Shown here piece by piece: positions 35,849 through 44,783 of a stretch of 64,000 bases of DNA. Source of the DNA: Deferribacteraceae bacterium V6Fe1 (lineage in GTDB: Bacteria; Chrysiogenota; Deferribacteres; Deferribacterales; Deferrivibrionaceae); the NCBI GenBank assembly GCA_022813675.1, contig CP063375.1, forward strand, positions 1,934,001 to 1,998,000, read 5' to 3'. A model generated the notes under the pieces. It searched no databases and was not told the origin of the DNA. It saw nothing but the letters and a program-made list of their open reading frames with translations. Each line of letters starts with the position of its first letter. Position 1 is the first letter of the stretch. Made by a program: the position numbers and the translations under genes.

Positions 35849-36527
35849 TTTCACTCCTCAAAAGCCCTGCAAATACAATTGCAGCAGTTTCACCCTTTAA
35901 TATAGATTTAAAAGGTGAACATACCTGAAAACCAACTCTGTTTAAATAATTAACTTCATCCACAGATAGCCCCCCTTCAGGGCCGACGAAAAAAGCTACG
36001 TCAGAAGATGAAACATTAGGAAATTGCTTGCCAGCTCTTTCGTAAAATAATATTTTTTCACAGTCGTTAAATATCAAATCTTTCAACTCTCTTGCTGGCA
36101 TTACTTTTGTAATGAAATTATTTTCAGCCTGTAATGAGCCAAATATTGCTTTTTTTTGATATCTCAATAATGTTTCACCATTTAGCTGCTTTAAACTTCT
36201 TTCGGTTAATACGGGAACAACCTCAGTTACTCCCAATTCAGCTAATTTTTCTATTGTATTATCCATATATTCCCTTTTCATCAAAGAGATACAAGCGATT
36301 AGCCTATAATTTGGTTTTGATGAGTTTTTAATACTTATTTGTCTTAATAATATATTTCTTTTGCTAATAGCTTCTATTTCATACAAACCAATATTAAACT
36401 CATTTTGCAGAACAACCCTGTCTTGTATTTCAAGCCTTAATACTTTTATGTGATTTAATATTTCCCCTTTTACTTCTATTTGCTTGTCAAAGTCATTATC
36501 CCAATAAAATCTCTTCAATCCATCCAT
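35829..36527 (-). CDS. rsmE: 16S rRNA (uracil-1498-N3)-methyltransferase
   Basis: Methylates U1498 in the decoding region of 16S rRNA. The 232 residues have an N-terminal PUA-like domain (about 1-70, HIKVLRLEIQDRV) and a C-terminal SPOUT knot with FFVGPEGGLSVDEV and LKGETAAIVFAGLL, both diagnostic. I choose the ATG at 36527, five bases after the prmA stop; the frame is open 16 codons further but inside prmA. It is the second gene of a prmA-rsmE-tadA set of translation modifiers. Confidence 0.94.
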   Translation of the reverse strand: MDGLKRFYWDNDFDKQIEVKGEILNHIKVLRLEIQDRVVLQNEFNIGLYEIEAISKRNILLRQISIKNSSKPNYRLIACISLMKREYMDNTIEKLAELGVTEVVPVLTERSLKQLNGETLLRYQKKAIFGSLQAENNFITKVMPARELKDLIFNDCEKILFYERAGKQFPNVSSSDVAFFVGPEGGLSVDEVNYLNRVGFQVCSPFKSILKGETAAIVFAGLLRSEIEKLLF

Positions 36528-36531
36528 ACGC

Positions 36532-37320
36532 TTAAAATTTTTCCCTTTTAAAAACAGCCCCAAACCAGTTATCAATCTCTTTCTGTTTAACTACATTAAA
36601 CTTATTATTCCAGAATTTTTCAAGAAAATTGTCTTTCTCATCCGTCAATATACCTGAAACAACAAGATATTTACCGGCATGGTTAAACAGCTCATCTTTA
36701 ATGCTTAACAGTACACTTGAAATAATATTGGCACAAACAACATCAAATAAAATATTTTGTTTAATACTTTCAATTCCACCCGCCCAAACATAAATATTGT
36801 CTCGATTATTCAAAGCTATATTTTCCGCAGTATTACTAAGGGCTATTTTATCCACATCAAAACCATAAACTGCAACCGAGCCGGTAATACTTGCAAGTAT
36901 AGAAAGTATACCGCTTCCGCAACCTACATCAAGGACATTATTTCCGTAAGCAAGCTCTTCAAGAAACATTGCGGCGATTTTAGTTGTAGGGTGATTGCCG
37001 GTCCCAAAGGCAAGTGACGGATTTATGAAAATACTCTTTTTACCGTCTATTTTATCCTTTTCGTCAAATATATATTTTACATTCTCAGTCAGCAGCCCAG
37101 GCTTTAAATATTCCTTCCATTTATCCTGCCAACCCAATGTATCAACGCTACTCTCAATAAAATCTATATTCATAGATTGTAGCATATCCGATAATTTGTT
37201 ATCAGAATACAATATGTATTCTTTTTCAGAGTAAATTTCCTCTTCAACAATATCAATATTTAACAGTTTTAATGCAGCTTCAAGTTCATTTGTAATAACT
37301 TTAAGTCTGTATTCGTACAT
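36532..37320 (-). CDS. prmA: Ribosomal protein L11 methyltransferase
   Basis: Methylates ribosomal protein L11 using S-adenosylmethionine. About 262 residues: N-terminal substrate-recognition part (1-100) and a Rossmann methyltransferase domain with LDVGCGSGILSI (SAM loop) and NPSLAFGTGNHPTT before it, both typical of PrmA. I use the ATG at 37320, next to GGGTGA; a TTG at 37332 is possible. It begins just after the MCP gene terminator, so it relies on read-through or on a promoter I could not identify. Confidence 0.93.
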   Translation of the reverse strand: MYEYRLKVITNELEAALKLLNIDIVEEEIYSEKEYILYSDNKLSDMLQSMNIDFIESSVDTLGWQDKWKEYLKPGLLTENVKYIFDEKDKIDGKKSIFINPSLAFGTGNHPTTKIAAMFLEELAYGNNVLDVGCGSGILSILASITGSVAVYGFDVDKIALSNTAENIALNNRDNIYVWAGGIESIKQNILFDVVCANIISSVLLSIKDELFNHAGKYLVVSGILTDEKDNFLEKFWNNKFNVVKQKEIDNWFGAVFKREKF

Positions 37321-37334
37321 ATTTTCACCCAATT

Positions 37335-37358
37335 AAAAAAGCCCTCATACGAGGGCTT
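37335..37358 (-). terminator. Intrinsic terminator after the MCP gene
   Basis: Minus strand AAAGCCCTC, 4-base loop, GAGGGCTTT followed by a T run. It ends about 15 bases before the prmA start codon. Confidence 0.88.
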
Positions 37359-37364
37359 TATCAT

Positions 37365-39083
37365 TTATTTGATTTTAAATCTACTAATTTGTGTTTGCAA
37401 TTCACTTGCAAGTTTAGAAAGCATCTCTACAGCTTGTGCAGACTCTGCAGCGGCTAAAGAATTTTCTGAACTCACCTTTGAAATACTTTCAACGGCACTT
37501 GCCATCATTTCGGTTGCCTTTGCCTGTTCATCGGTAGCCCTTGCAATATTTTCAACCTCAAAAGATACATTTTCCACATTAACTTTTATAGTATCAAGGG
37601 CGACTTTGGCCTCCTCAGCCTTCTCTTTTCCTGCCTCTACCTGTTCAACGCCTTCAGACATACTTGCCACTGCTCCACCTGTATCAGCCTGTATCATCTG
37701 CACCATTTCTGCAATCTCTTTTGTAGCTTTGACAGTTTTTTCAGCCAATTTCCTTACCTCATCAGCCACAACAGCAAATCCGCGACCGTGTTCCCCTGCC
37801 CTAGCCGCCTCTATAGCAGCATTAAGTGCTAATAAATTAGTCTGATCGGCTATTTCATCAATCACCTGTATTATTTGACCTATTTGCTCACTTGATTCCC
37901 CGAGTGTCCTCACAGTCTCAGCTGTCTGTTGAACTGTCCTTGCAATACTTTCCATCATATCTTTTGTTTCCTCTACAATCAAGTGACCTTTTTCAACCGA
38001 CTCCTTAGCCTCATTTGCACTTCTTGCAACATTTGCGGCATTTTGTGCCACTTCATTCACAGTAGCATTTACTTCTTCCACGGCACTTGCAGTTGTAGCC
38101 GTCTGCTCTGACTGCTCCTGTGCACCAGCTGCAATCATTTCGGCATTGCTTGAAAGCTCAGCGGAAGTTGAGGCAAGGGAATCAACCGATTCAGCTACAA
38201 CCTTTAATACATCTTTAATATCTTCCACCATTTTATTTACCGAAGCGGCAACCGTACCAACCTCGTCAGTATAATTTTTATCTTCAACCACCTTACTGAA
38301 ATCACCCTTTGCAATCTCACCAAGGGCAAGATTTACCGCATTTAACCTTTGGAAGATAAGCTTATCATTTAAGTAAAAAATCAAAAATGTAACCAATAAC
38401 ACTACTATGATAAGAACTATAAAATCCTTCAGCAGATTCTTATTAATGGCAGCATAGATTGGTTTTAGAGGAATCATTATTTCAAAGGCACCGTGTATCT
38501 CACCGGCTTTCCACCCCTCCATTTGAACCCCAGTAGGGTCAATACCTTTATCATTACCCCAATATTTTATCGAATCGACAGGGTCTCCGTGGCACCATTC
38601 GCACTCTTTTGTCAATCTTACAGCTTTAAAATATCTGATAAAACCGTTTTTGTCATCAACCAAAACTTTTTCAGGTGTCTGACCGCTACCTGAATCTTTC
38701 GATTTTAACTCTTCCAAAATATTAATTTCCGTTTCATCAGGTGTGTTATCTTTATTCCTGGGAGAAATCTTAGGGACTTTAAATCCAACCCCAAGCTCTT
38801 CCGATTTATTTTTTAAAATTTTAATAGAGCTGACAACTGGAACAGCGTATAAAAACTTATTAACATCCTTTTTTAACTCATCAAAGTCATAAATACCTGC
38901 ATTCCACTTTTCACTCATAAACTCTCTTACACCCTCAGCTGTGACAACAATATTCCTTGCTCTCTCAACTTGAGAGTTTATTGCATTCTTTTTGGAAAGA
39001 GATGCGGTAATCGCAAATAAAATACCAAAACAAACAAATATTACGACGCTTATAACTATGGAAATCTTCAGCTTTAAATTCAT
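37365..39083 (-). CDS. Methyl-accepting chemotaxis protein with a periplasmic c-type heme motif
   Basis: 572 residues. Membrane helix 1 (about 7-29), a periplasmic DUF3365/Tll0287-like sensor domain (about 35-210), helix 2 (about 217-238), HAMP (about 240-290) and the MCP signalling domain (about 300-570, tip [20 protein letters not shown]). The sensor domain contains C161-E-W-C164-H165, a CxxCH heme c attachment site, so it probably senses redox state, oxygen, nitric oxide or a similar ligand. AAGGAGGAG precedes the ATG. It is monocistronic, with a FliA-like promoter at 39141-39167 and a terminator at 37335. Confidence 0.93.
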   Translation of the reverse strand: MNLKLKISIVISVVIFVCFGILFAITASLSKKNAINSQVERARNIVVTAEGVREFMSEKWNAGIYDFDELKKDVNKFLYAVPVVSSIKILKNKSEELGVGFKVPKISPRNKDNTPDETEINILEELKSKDSGSGQTPEKVLVDDKNGFIRYFKAVRLTKECEWCHGDPVDSIKYWGNDKGIDPTGVQMEGWKAGEIHGAFEIMIPLKPIYAAINKNLLKDFIVLIIVVLLVTFLIFYLNDKLIFQRLNAVNLALGEIAKGDFSKVVEDKNYTDEVGTVAASVNKMVEDIKDVLKVVAESVDSLASTSAELSSNAEMIAAGAQEQSEQTATTASAVEEVNATVNEVAQNAANVARSANEAKESVEKGHLIVEETKDMMESIARTVQQTAETVRTLGESSEQIGQIIQVIDEIADQTNLLALNAAIEAARAGEHGRGFAVVADEVRKLAEKTVKATKEIAEMVQMIQADTGGAVASMSEGVEQVEAGKEKAEEAKVALDTIKVNVENVSFEVENIARATDEQAKATEMMASAVESISKVSSENSLAAAESAQAVEMLSKLASELQTQISRFKIK

Positions 39084-39140
39084 ATCTCCTCCTTAATCGT
39101 GATAAATAATGTCTTAGCATAAATTACCATATCTCTTTAT

Positions 39141-39167
39141 ATATCGTAAATAAAAAAATAATATTTA
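39141..39167 (-). promoter_or_regulatory. Sigma-28 (FliA)-like promoter of the MCP gene
   Basis: Minus strand TAAA (39164-39167), 15-base spacer, TACGATAT (39141-39148), compared with the consensus TAAA-N15-GCCGATAA. It lies 57 bases before the ATG and fits control of a chemoreceptor by the flagellar sigma factor. Confidence 0.65.
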
Positions 39168-39221
39168 GTATTTTTTTAATATCTTAAATTTTAATATACT
39201 TTTATATAAACAAAACACTTT

Positions 39222-39241
39222 GTATTGCAAATATGCAATAC
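39222..39241. promoter_or_regulatory. Palindrome, likely upstream activator site 1 of dctPQM
   Basis: Perfect inverted repeat GTATTGCA, four bases, TGCAATAC, centred about 160 bases before the sigma-54 promoter. It shares the core ATTGCA-N4-TGCAAT with 39320-39335. The DctD-like activator at 44783-46138 is the likely ligand. Confidence 0.7.
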
Positions 39242-39319
39242 ATTCTAATAACATAATTAATTTATAAATATACACTAATTGTACAATATTAAAGTGACAT
39301 ACAATAAAAACTACTCACA

Positions 39320-39335
39320 ATTGCAATTTTGCAAT
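39320..39335. promoter_or_regulatory. Palindrome, likely upstream activator site 2 of dctPQM
   Basis: Perfect inverted repeat ATTGCA, ATTT, TGCAAT, centred 96 bases from site 1 and about 65 bases before the sigma-54 promoter. Confidence 0.7.
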
Positions 39336-39388
39336 AAAATTTAAATTATTTAAATAAAAAAGCGTTGTAAAATAAAGAATATTTATTA

Positions 39389-39404
39389 TGGCACAAAAAA
39401 TGCT
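39389..39404 (+). promoter_or_regulatory. Sigma-54 promoter of dctPQM
   Basis: TGGCAC, five A, ATGCT: the -24 GG (39390-39391) and -12 GC (39402-39403) have the required 10 bases between them. Start predicted near 39415, 25 bases before the dctP ATG. Confidence 0.85.
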
Positions 39405-39439
39405 TAAACAATAACAGAATAATCACAGGAGGATAGTGT

Positions 39440-40429
39440 ATGAAATTTTTAAAGTTATCAGTTTTGGTAGCTGTAGCTACATTACTAATGATTCAACCAC
39501 TTTTTGCGGCAAAACCTATTAAGGTAAAATTCAGTCACGTTGTTGCAGTGGAAACACCAAAGGGGAAAGCTGCCGAATATTTAAAAAAACTTCTTGAAGA
39601 AAAATCAAACGGCAGATTTCAGGTAGAGGTTTATCCTAATGCATCTCTTTACGATGACAGAGAGGCAGTTGAAGCACTTAAAATGGGTGCTATACAGCTT
39701 GCTTGTCCAAGTTTTTCAAAATTTACCGGGTTTGTTCCACAGCTTCAGCTTTTTGATTTACCTTTCCTTTTCTTGTCAGACAAACAGCTTCACAACTTTA
39801 TGGATGGTGAATGGGGACAAAAAATATTGGCTCAGATGGAGCAAAAAGGGCTTGTAGGTCTTGCTTTCTGGGACAATGGATTTAAGGTTATATCAAATAA
39901 TGTCAGACCAATTATCAAGCCTGAAGATATGAAAGGTATTAAATTTAGAATTATGTCTTCTAAGGTTTTGGAAGAGCAGTTTGCTGTTGCAGGTGGTATA
40001 CCTCATGTTTTACCATTTTCGGAAGTATATTCGGCTCTTCAGCAAGGAGTTGTAGATGGAGCAGAAAACCCTTGGTCTAACTTTTATACACAAAAATTTT
40101 ATGAAGTACAAAAATATGTAACTGTTAGCTATCACGGATATTTGGGTTATATGCTTGTTACAAGTAAATTATTCATGAAACAACTTCCTGATGATTTAAA
40201 AAAGATATTCCTTGATTCTGTCAAAGAAGCAACAGAGTACGAAAGAAAATTGGCAAAAGAGCTTGATGAATACTACTACAATAAAGTTAAAGAGTTGAAT
40301 AAGCTTGAAATATATGAACTTTCAGAAGCAGAGAAAAAAGTATGGCAGGAAACCATGAAAAAGATTTATCCTGAGTTTTACGAAGTGGTTGGCAAAGAAT
40401 ATATTGACGCTGCCCTTTCAACTAAATAA
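39440..40429 (+). CDS. dctP: TRAP transporter solute-binding protein, C4-dicarboxylate type
   Basis: Periplasmic receptor of 329 residues with a signal peptide (1-23, cleavage near LFAA). The DctP signatures are present: FSHVVAVETPKGKAAEYLKKLLEEKS, YPNASLYDDREAVEAL, and GIKFRIMSS with the arginine that usually pairs with the ligand carboxylate, then GAENPWSNFY. It probably binds a C4-dicarboxylate or another carboxylate. AGGAGG lies 7 bases before the ATG. It is the first gene of a sigma-54 operon. A hairpin after it probably raises its level over dctQM. Confidence 0.94.
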   Translation: MKFLKLSVLVAVATLLMIQPLFAAKPIKVKFSHVVAVETPKGKAAEYLKKLLEEKSNGRFQVEVYPNASLYDDREAVEALKMGAIQLACPSFSKFTGFVPQLQLFDLPFLFLSDKQLHNFMDGEWGQKILAQMEQKGLVGLAFWDNGFKVISNNVRPIIKPEDMKGIKFRIMSSKVLEEQFAVAGGIPHVLPFSEVYSALQQGVVDGAENPWSNFYTQKFYEVQKYVTVSYHGYLGYMLVTSKLFMKQLPDDLKKIFLDSVKEATEYERKLAKELDEYYYNKVKELNKLEIYELSEAEKKVWQETMKKIYPEFYEVVGKEYIDAALSTK

Positions 40430-40454
40430 TTACTATAACAATTTAACTTAAAAT

Positions 40455-40475
40455 AGTCCGCCATATAGGCGGACT
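40455..40475 (+). terminator. Hairpin between dctP and dctQ
   Basis: AGTCCGCC, five bases, GGCGGACT, followed by TTATTT. The T-tract is weak, so it is more likely a partial terminator or mRNA stabiliser that gives excess binding protein than a full stop. Confidence 0.6.
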
Positions 40476-40500
40476 TTATTTATGAAATTTGGAGATAGCA

Positions 40501-41025
40501 ATGAAAGATTTATTTGAAAAGTTAGACAGTTATCTTGACTATATAAATATGACTATAATGACAGTAATGATGGCTGTCGCTACCCTTTTAGCTTTTATCA
40601 ATGTAGTTTTAAGATATGTTTTCGGTACTTCTCTCACATGGGCTGGAGAGCTTACTTCTTATCTTTTTATATGGTCGGCACTGTTTGGCTCAGCTTACGG
40701 TTTTAAAATAGGCCTTCATATTGGAGTTACGGCTATTATTCAGGCAATCAAACCAAAGATTGCAAAATACATACTATCTTTTTCACTTATAGTAATTTTT
40801 ATATACCTTTGCCTTATTGTAAAATGGGGTTATGACTTTGTTATTTTTAATTATGAACTTGAACAGGTATCAATCGACTTACAGATGCCATTTTGGATTA
40901 TATATCTTTCTGTACCGATAAGTATGTCAATTGCCGCGTATCAGGTACTGCTTAAAATTATTAAAACAATAATGATACCATCGGAACAATTTAGCTACGA
41001 TATGGTAATGAAGGAGCAACATTAA
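40501..41025 (+). CDS. dctQ: TRAP transporter small membrane subunit
   Basis: 174 residues with four predicted membrane helices, as in DctQ. The conserved central part is VLRYVFGTSLTWAGELTSYLFIWSALFGSAYGFKIGLHIGV. It joins DctM to form the sodium-driven transporter. I start at the ATG at 40501 (GGAG 6 bases upstream); a TTG four codons earlier is less likely. Its stop overlaps the dctM start by one base (TAATG). Confidence 0.94.
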   Translation: MKDLFEKLDSYLDYINMTIMTVMMAVATLLAFINVVLRYVFGTSLTWAGELTSYLFIWSALFGSAYGFKIGLHIGVTAIIQAIKPKIAKYILSFSLIVIFIYLCLIVKWGYDFVIFNYELEQVSIDLQMPFWIIYLSVPISMSIAAYQVLLKIIKTIMIPSEQFSYDMVMKEQH

Positions 41026-42308
41026 TGATTACTTCTATATTATTTATATTACTTTTTGTTTCTCTTTTGTTAGGTATTCCTATTGCCGTTTCACTTGGCC
41101 TTGCCACATCAATTACAATGCTTGCATTTACAGATATACCGGCTCTTGTTATCGCGCAAAAAATGTTTACATCAATAGATAAATTTGCTCTTATGGCAAT
41201 TCCACTTTTTGTACTTGCAGGCAACTTTTTATCTCAAGGTGGTGCAGCAGAAAGAATCATTAGATTTGCCAAAGCATTGGTTGGACATTTGCCAGGTGGC
41301 CTACCTATGAGTGCAATCTTTGCATGTATAATTTTTGCTGCTGTCAGCGGCTCTTCCCCTGCAACAGTTGCCGCAATAGGCTCTATCATGATTGGAGCAA
41401 TTCAGGAAGCTGGCTACAGTCCAAAGTTTTCCGTAGGCTCAATCGTAACAGCGGGCTCACTTGGTATTCTTATCCCGCCATCAATAGTACTTATTGTTTA
41501 CGGTGTAACTGTTGATCAGTCAATCGGTAAACTTTTTATGGCTGGATTTATACCTGGAATATTTCTTGGAACAATGCTTATGGTTGTCACATATATTTCA
41601 GCCAGAAGAGCCGGTTTTAAAAAAGAAAAAAGAGCTTCAAACAAAGAAATTTATACTGCCTTCAAAGAGTCAGTATGGGCACTTCTTGTAATATTTATTG
41701 TTATCGGTGGAATTTACGGCGGAATATTTACTCCTACTGAGGCTGCCGCAGTATCTGCTGTTTACGGATTTGTAGTAGTAAAATTTATATACAGGGATTT
41801 GAAATGGGCTGACGTACCTAAAATAATTATGCACTCTGCGGCTACTTCGGCTATGATCCTTTTTATCATAGCAAACGCAATGCTCTTTGCTTATTTTTTA
41901 ACGGTGCAACAGATTCCACAAGCTCTTGCTCAGTGGATTATTGAAATGAATTTCAGTAAAGTAGTCTTCCTGATTTTCGTCAATATTCTTCTTCTCATCG
42001 GTGGAAACTTTATGGAGCCTTCAAGTCTTATTATGATATTGGCACCACTTATCTTCCCTGCAGCCATGAAGCTCGGTATTGACCCAATTCATTTGGGAAT
42101 AATCATTACTGTTAACATGGAAATCGGTATGCTTACACCGCCTGTAGGGTTAAACCTTTTTGTTGCAAGCGGAATATCAGGAATGAGTCTGCAAGAGGTG
42201 ATAAGGGCTTCAATGCCATGGTTTTTTGCTTTATTGGCAGGGCTCTTAATAATAACCTATATACCTCAAATATCACTATTCTTACCAAATTTGATATACA
42301 AGTTTTAA
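41025..42308 (+). CDS. dctM: TRAP transporter large membrane subunit
   Basis: 427 residues with about 11-12 membrane segments; moves the substrate together with sodium. Family signatures are intact: PLFVLAGNFLSQGGAAERI, VGHLPGGLPMSAIFACIIFA, AAVSGSSPATVAAIGSIM and LGILIPPSIVLIVYG. These serve as the reference for the diverged paralogue at 42335-43537. It is the last gene of dctPQM and ends at a bidirectional terminator. Confidence 0.96.
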   Translation: MITSILFILLFVSLLLGIPIAVSLGLATSITMLAFTDIPALVIAQKMFTSIDKFALMAIPLFVLAGNFLSQGGAAERIIRFAKALVGHLPGGLPMSAIFACIIFAAVSGSSPATVAAIGSIMIGAIQEAGYSPKFSVGSIVTAGSLGILIPPSIVLIVYGVTVDQSIGKLFMAGFIPGIFLGTMLMVVTYISARRAGFKKEKRASNKEIYTAFKESVWALLVIFIVIGGIYGGIFTPTEAAAVSAVYGFVVVKFIYRDLKWADVPKIIMHSAATSAMILFIIANAMLFAYFLTVQQIPQALAQWIIEMNFSKVVFLIFVNILLLIGGNFMEPSSLIMILAPLIFPAAMKLGIDPIHLGIIITVNMEIGMLTPPVGLNLFVASGISGMSLQEVIRASMPWFFALLAGLLIITYIPQISLFLPNLIYKF

Positions 42309-42336
42309 AAAAGGGGGAAATTCCCCCCTTTTTTTT
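42307..42336. terminator. Bidirectional terminator between the two TRAP operons
   Basis: AAAAAAGGGGG, AAATT, CCCCCC and a T run. It overlaps the stop codons of both convergent genes and has T-tracts on both strands. Confidence 0.92.
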
Positions 42337-43537
42337 ATAAAATAAAGTAGATCCCAAAAGAAATTGCAGACAAAACAAGAAAGTCTACCAATACAATATC
42401 ATTTATCTCAAAGGTGCTTAAATTAAGTTTCTCTCTTATAATATTACCTGGCAATTCTTTAATATTTCCAATTAATGCCATAGATACAAACCCCAAAAAT
42501 GAAATAAGAAATGCATATTTATTTAAGCCATACGCATTGATAATATTACTGTAAATAGGGAAAAGAAGTAGAATTATACCCAACGGGTCAATCAAATCCA
42601 TCAGGAAAAAAGCCATTACATAAACTAAAACTAACATAAAACCGCTTTCTGAAAATAAGATAGCAATATTGCTTATTAAATTTTCAGTTGAGTTAGTGTA
42701 TATGCTATAAAAATTAAAAATATTAATAAAGTATATAACAGACACAATAATACCTGTACGAATAAAGGCACTTTTAGCCGATATTTCAATCAAATATACC
42801 TTAAAATTTTTCGTAACTATTACTAAAAACAATGTGTAAAGAAAGAGTATCTGCGAAATCACATCAATAGGAAGGGATATTACATAAATCAGGAAATACA
42901 GCGCAATAAAATATATTGCCACTGGCAATATTTGTAAAATACTTGTACCATCCTTTTTCGGCATAAAATTTTTATTAAAAAGCAAGAAATAATATATAAC
43001 TAATAAAATCAACGCATAACTAAACGAAATTAAAATTGTTTTTTTTAACGAAACCTCTAAAATAGAAGCAATAATGATTAGCGGTATTGAAATAGGAGCC
43101 ACATAACTAATTGCAGATAAAAAGAAATAACTTCTAACAAAGCTTCTTTTATTTCCAAATTCTTCTTTTGAAAAATCGTTTCTCAAAACTTTACTGAAAA
43201 TTACACTTGAAGAAATAGTAGTGCAAATCCCAAGAAAGTAAATTATATAGCCCAATAAATTGTTACCGTAATTACTAAATACGGCATTTTTAAACCTCCT
43301 GGTAAAGCCTGCATTAAGAAGCAGCTCCGAAGAAAGAAGAAAAAAAGGGACGGAAACTACTTCAGGCTTTGTTACCAAATTGACAAAGTTTTCATTTAAA
43401 ATGAATAAAATCTGGTCAAAGCTCAGGCCCAAATATAAAGAAATCGTTAAAATGGCCACAAAAAAAATAGAGCTCAATGAAAAAGAGAAAAAACTCAACA
43501 GTATAAAACTAATAAATAGTATAATATAGCTAATCAT
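42335..43537 (-). CDS. Diverged DctM-like membrane protein without the transport signature
   Basis: 400 residues, 11 or more hydrophobic segments. It aligns with DctM: VPFFLLSSELLLNAGFTRRFKNAV matches IPLFVLAGNFLSQGGAAERIIRFA, and YVAPISIPLIIIASILEVSLKKTI matches LGILIPPSIVLIVYGVTVDQSIGK. The glycine/serine-rich SGSSPATVAAIGS loop of true DctM is replaced by TTISSSVIFSKVLRND, and most conserved glycines are lost. Transport is therefore doubtful; a sensory or accessory role with the adjacent kinase is inference. It overlaps the small membrane gene by 4 bases (ATGA). Confidence 0.75.
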   Translation of the reverse strand: MISYIILFISFILLSFFSFSLSSIFFVAILTISLYLGLSFDQILFILNENFVNLVTKPEVVSVPFFLLSSELLLNAGFTRRFKNAVFSNYGNNLLGYIIYFLGICTTISSSVIFSKVLRNDFSKEEFGNKRSFVRSYFFLSAISYVAPISIPLIIIASILEVSLKKTILISFSYALILLVIYYFLLFNKNFMPKKDGTSILQILPVAIYFIALYFLIYVISLPIDVISQILFLYTLFLVIVTKNFKVYLIEISAKSAFIRTGIIVSVIYFINIFNFYSIYTNSTENLISNIAILFSESGFMLVLVYVMAFFLMDLIDPLGIILLLFPIYSNIINAYGLNKYAFLISFLGFVSMALIGNIKELPGNIIREKLNLSTFEINDIVLVDFLVLSAISFGIYFIL

Positions 43538-43806
43538 ATTCTTACCAATACGCTTATTACAAGCATAAACAAGAATAAGATATATACTAATTTGCTTACT
43601 ATTTCCAAATTATACCTGCTCTCAAAACCTAATCTGTAAAATTTATTGAACTTCAAAGGAAAAATAAGAAAGATAAAAAACATTAACAATAATAAATAAT
43701 CTTTTATCTTAACCAAATAAACATCTGAACCTGAAAAATCGTGATATATGCCATAAAAGCTCACCAATATCGTTAATAGAAAAAGGGGAATAAACTTTAT
43801 TTTCAT
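43534..43806 (-). CDS. Small membrane protein in the DctQ position
   Basis: 90 residues with three hydrophobic segments (about 5-21, 34-51, 69-88). It occupies the dctQ slot between a binding protein and a DctM-like protein, but it is half the length of DctQ and has none of its conserved residues. It is either an extremely shortened DctQ or an unrelated small protein. ATGA overlaps on both sides (43534-43537 and 43803-43806) indicate coupled translation of all three genes. Confidence 0.65.
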   Translation of the reverse strand: MKIKFIPLFLLTILVSFYGIYHDFSGSDVYLVKIKDYLLLLMFFIFLIFPLKFNKFYRLGFESRYNLEIVSKLVYILFLFMLVISVLVRI

Positions 43807-44783
43807 AAATTATCCAATTCTTTTAAAATTTCTTGGGATATAACATTTTTAAACTTCTCTTGATACTTTTTATAAAATCCGACCCACAAAGCCATATCAT
43901 CATCATTGATATAATGTATTTTCAAATCTTTCGATTCCAACTTAATCATCTCAAAACTACGCTCATTGTCTTCAATGGCAAGTTTATATTCATAGTGTGT
44001 AGAAACTTCCAATGCTTCTAAAATAATATCTTGCAACTCTTTATTAATGCTATCCCAAAATTTCAATGATGTAATAACCGCATAGCCCAAATATCCATGT
44101 TTTGAAACAGTCATATACTTTTGAGCTTCATACATTTTTTGATAATATATATTGCTAAATGTATTTTCCTGACCGTCAATTACCCCCTCTTCCAATAAAC
44201 TTTTCAAATTTGAAAAAGATTTAGTATATGGTTTTGCCCCGGCTAAACTAAACTGATAATTTAAAATATCACTGCCCATTGTTCTAAACTTAAGCCCTTT
44301 CATATCATTTGGCAGCTTAATCACCTTTGAGTTGTTAGTTATATGTTTAAAGCCATTATCCCAAAAAGCCAAAACTTTAATCCCATTATCTTCCGACTTT
44401 TTTTTCAACATTTCCCCTATATCCCCGGAATAAACCCTATGGATAGAGTAAATATTCTTAAATAAAAAAGGGATATCAAACAGTTGAAAATCTTTTACAT
44501 AAAAACTTAGTTTTGAAAAACTCGGAGCGGCCATTTGGACGATATTATTCTTAAGCGCTTCAACTACAGTAATATCATCAAAAAGTATTCCTCGAGGAAA
44601 AATCTGAACGCTGATTCTTCCCTCACTCTTTTTTTCAACAAGATTTTTAAAATATATTACTGCCTTACCTTTGGGGCTATCTTCACTTACAACATGGCTA
44701 AACTTAATTATGATTTCAGTTTCGGCAAAAGAGGTCATACTAAATGCCAGTAAAAAGGTAACAAGTAGTTTTTGTATACACAT
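43803..44783 (-). CDS. Second DctP-like periplasmic binding protein
   Basis: 326 residues with a signal peptide (1-20). It is clearly a paralogue of the protein at 39440: FSHVVSEDSPKGKAVIYFKNLVEKKS, PSFSKLSFYVKDFQLFDIPFLF, AFWDNGFKHITNN. The ligand-binding arginine is kept in GLKFRTMGS, and ENTFSNIY replaces ENPWSNFY. It should bind a similar carboxylate. It starts within the stop codon of the DctD-like regulator (TAATG, one-base overlap), so it is made with the two-component pair rather than with dctPQM. A co-receptor role for the kinase is inference. Confidence 0.88.
   Translation of the reverse strand: MCIQKLLVTFLLAFSMTSFAETEIIIKFSHVVSEDSPKGKAVIYFKNLVEKKSEGRISVQIFPRGILFDDITVVEALKNNIVQMAAPSFSKLSFYVKDFQLFDIPFLFKNIYSIHRVYSGDIGEMLKKKSEDNGIKVLAFWDNGFKHITNNSKVIKLPNDMKGLKFRTMGSDILNYQFSLAGAKPYTKSFSNLKSLLEEGVIDGQENTFSNIYYQKMYEAQKYMTVSKHGYLGYAVITSLKFWDSINKELQDIILEALEVSTHYEYKLAIEDNERSFEMIKLESKDLKIHYINDDDMALWVGFYKKYQEKFKNVISQEILKELDNL

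Larger units (their letters stand above)
39084..39439. other. 356-base intergenic region between divergent MCP and dctP
   Basis: Very AT-rich. It holds the FliA-like promoter of the MCP gene (- strand), two palindromes (39222-39241, 39320-39335) and the sigma-54 promoter of dctPQM (+ strand). I see no open reading frame or RNA gene in it. Confidence 0.8.
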
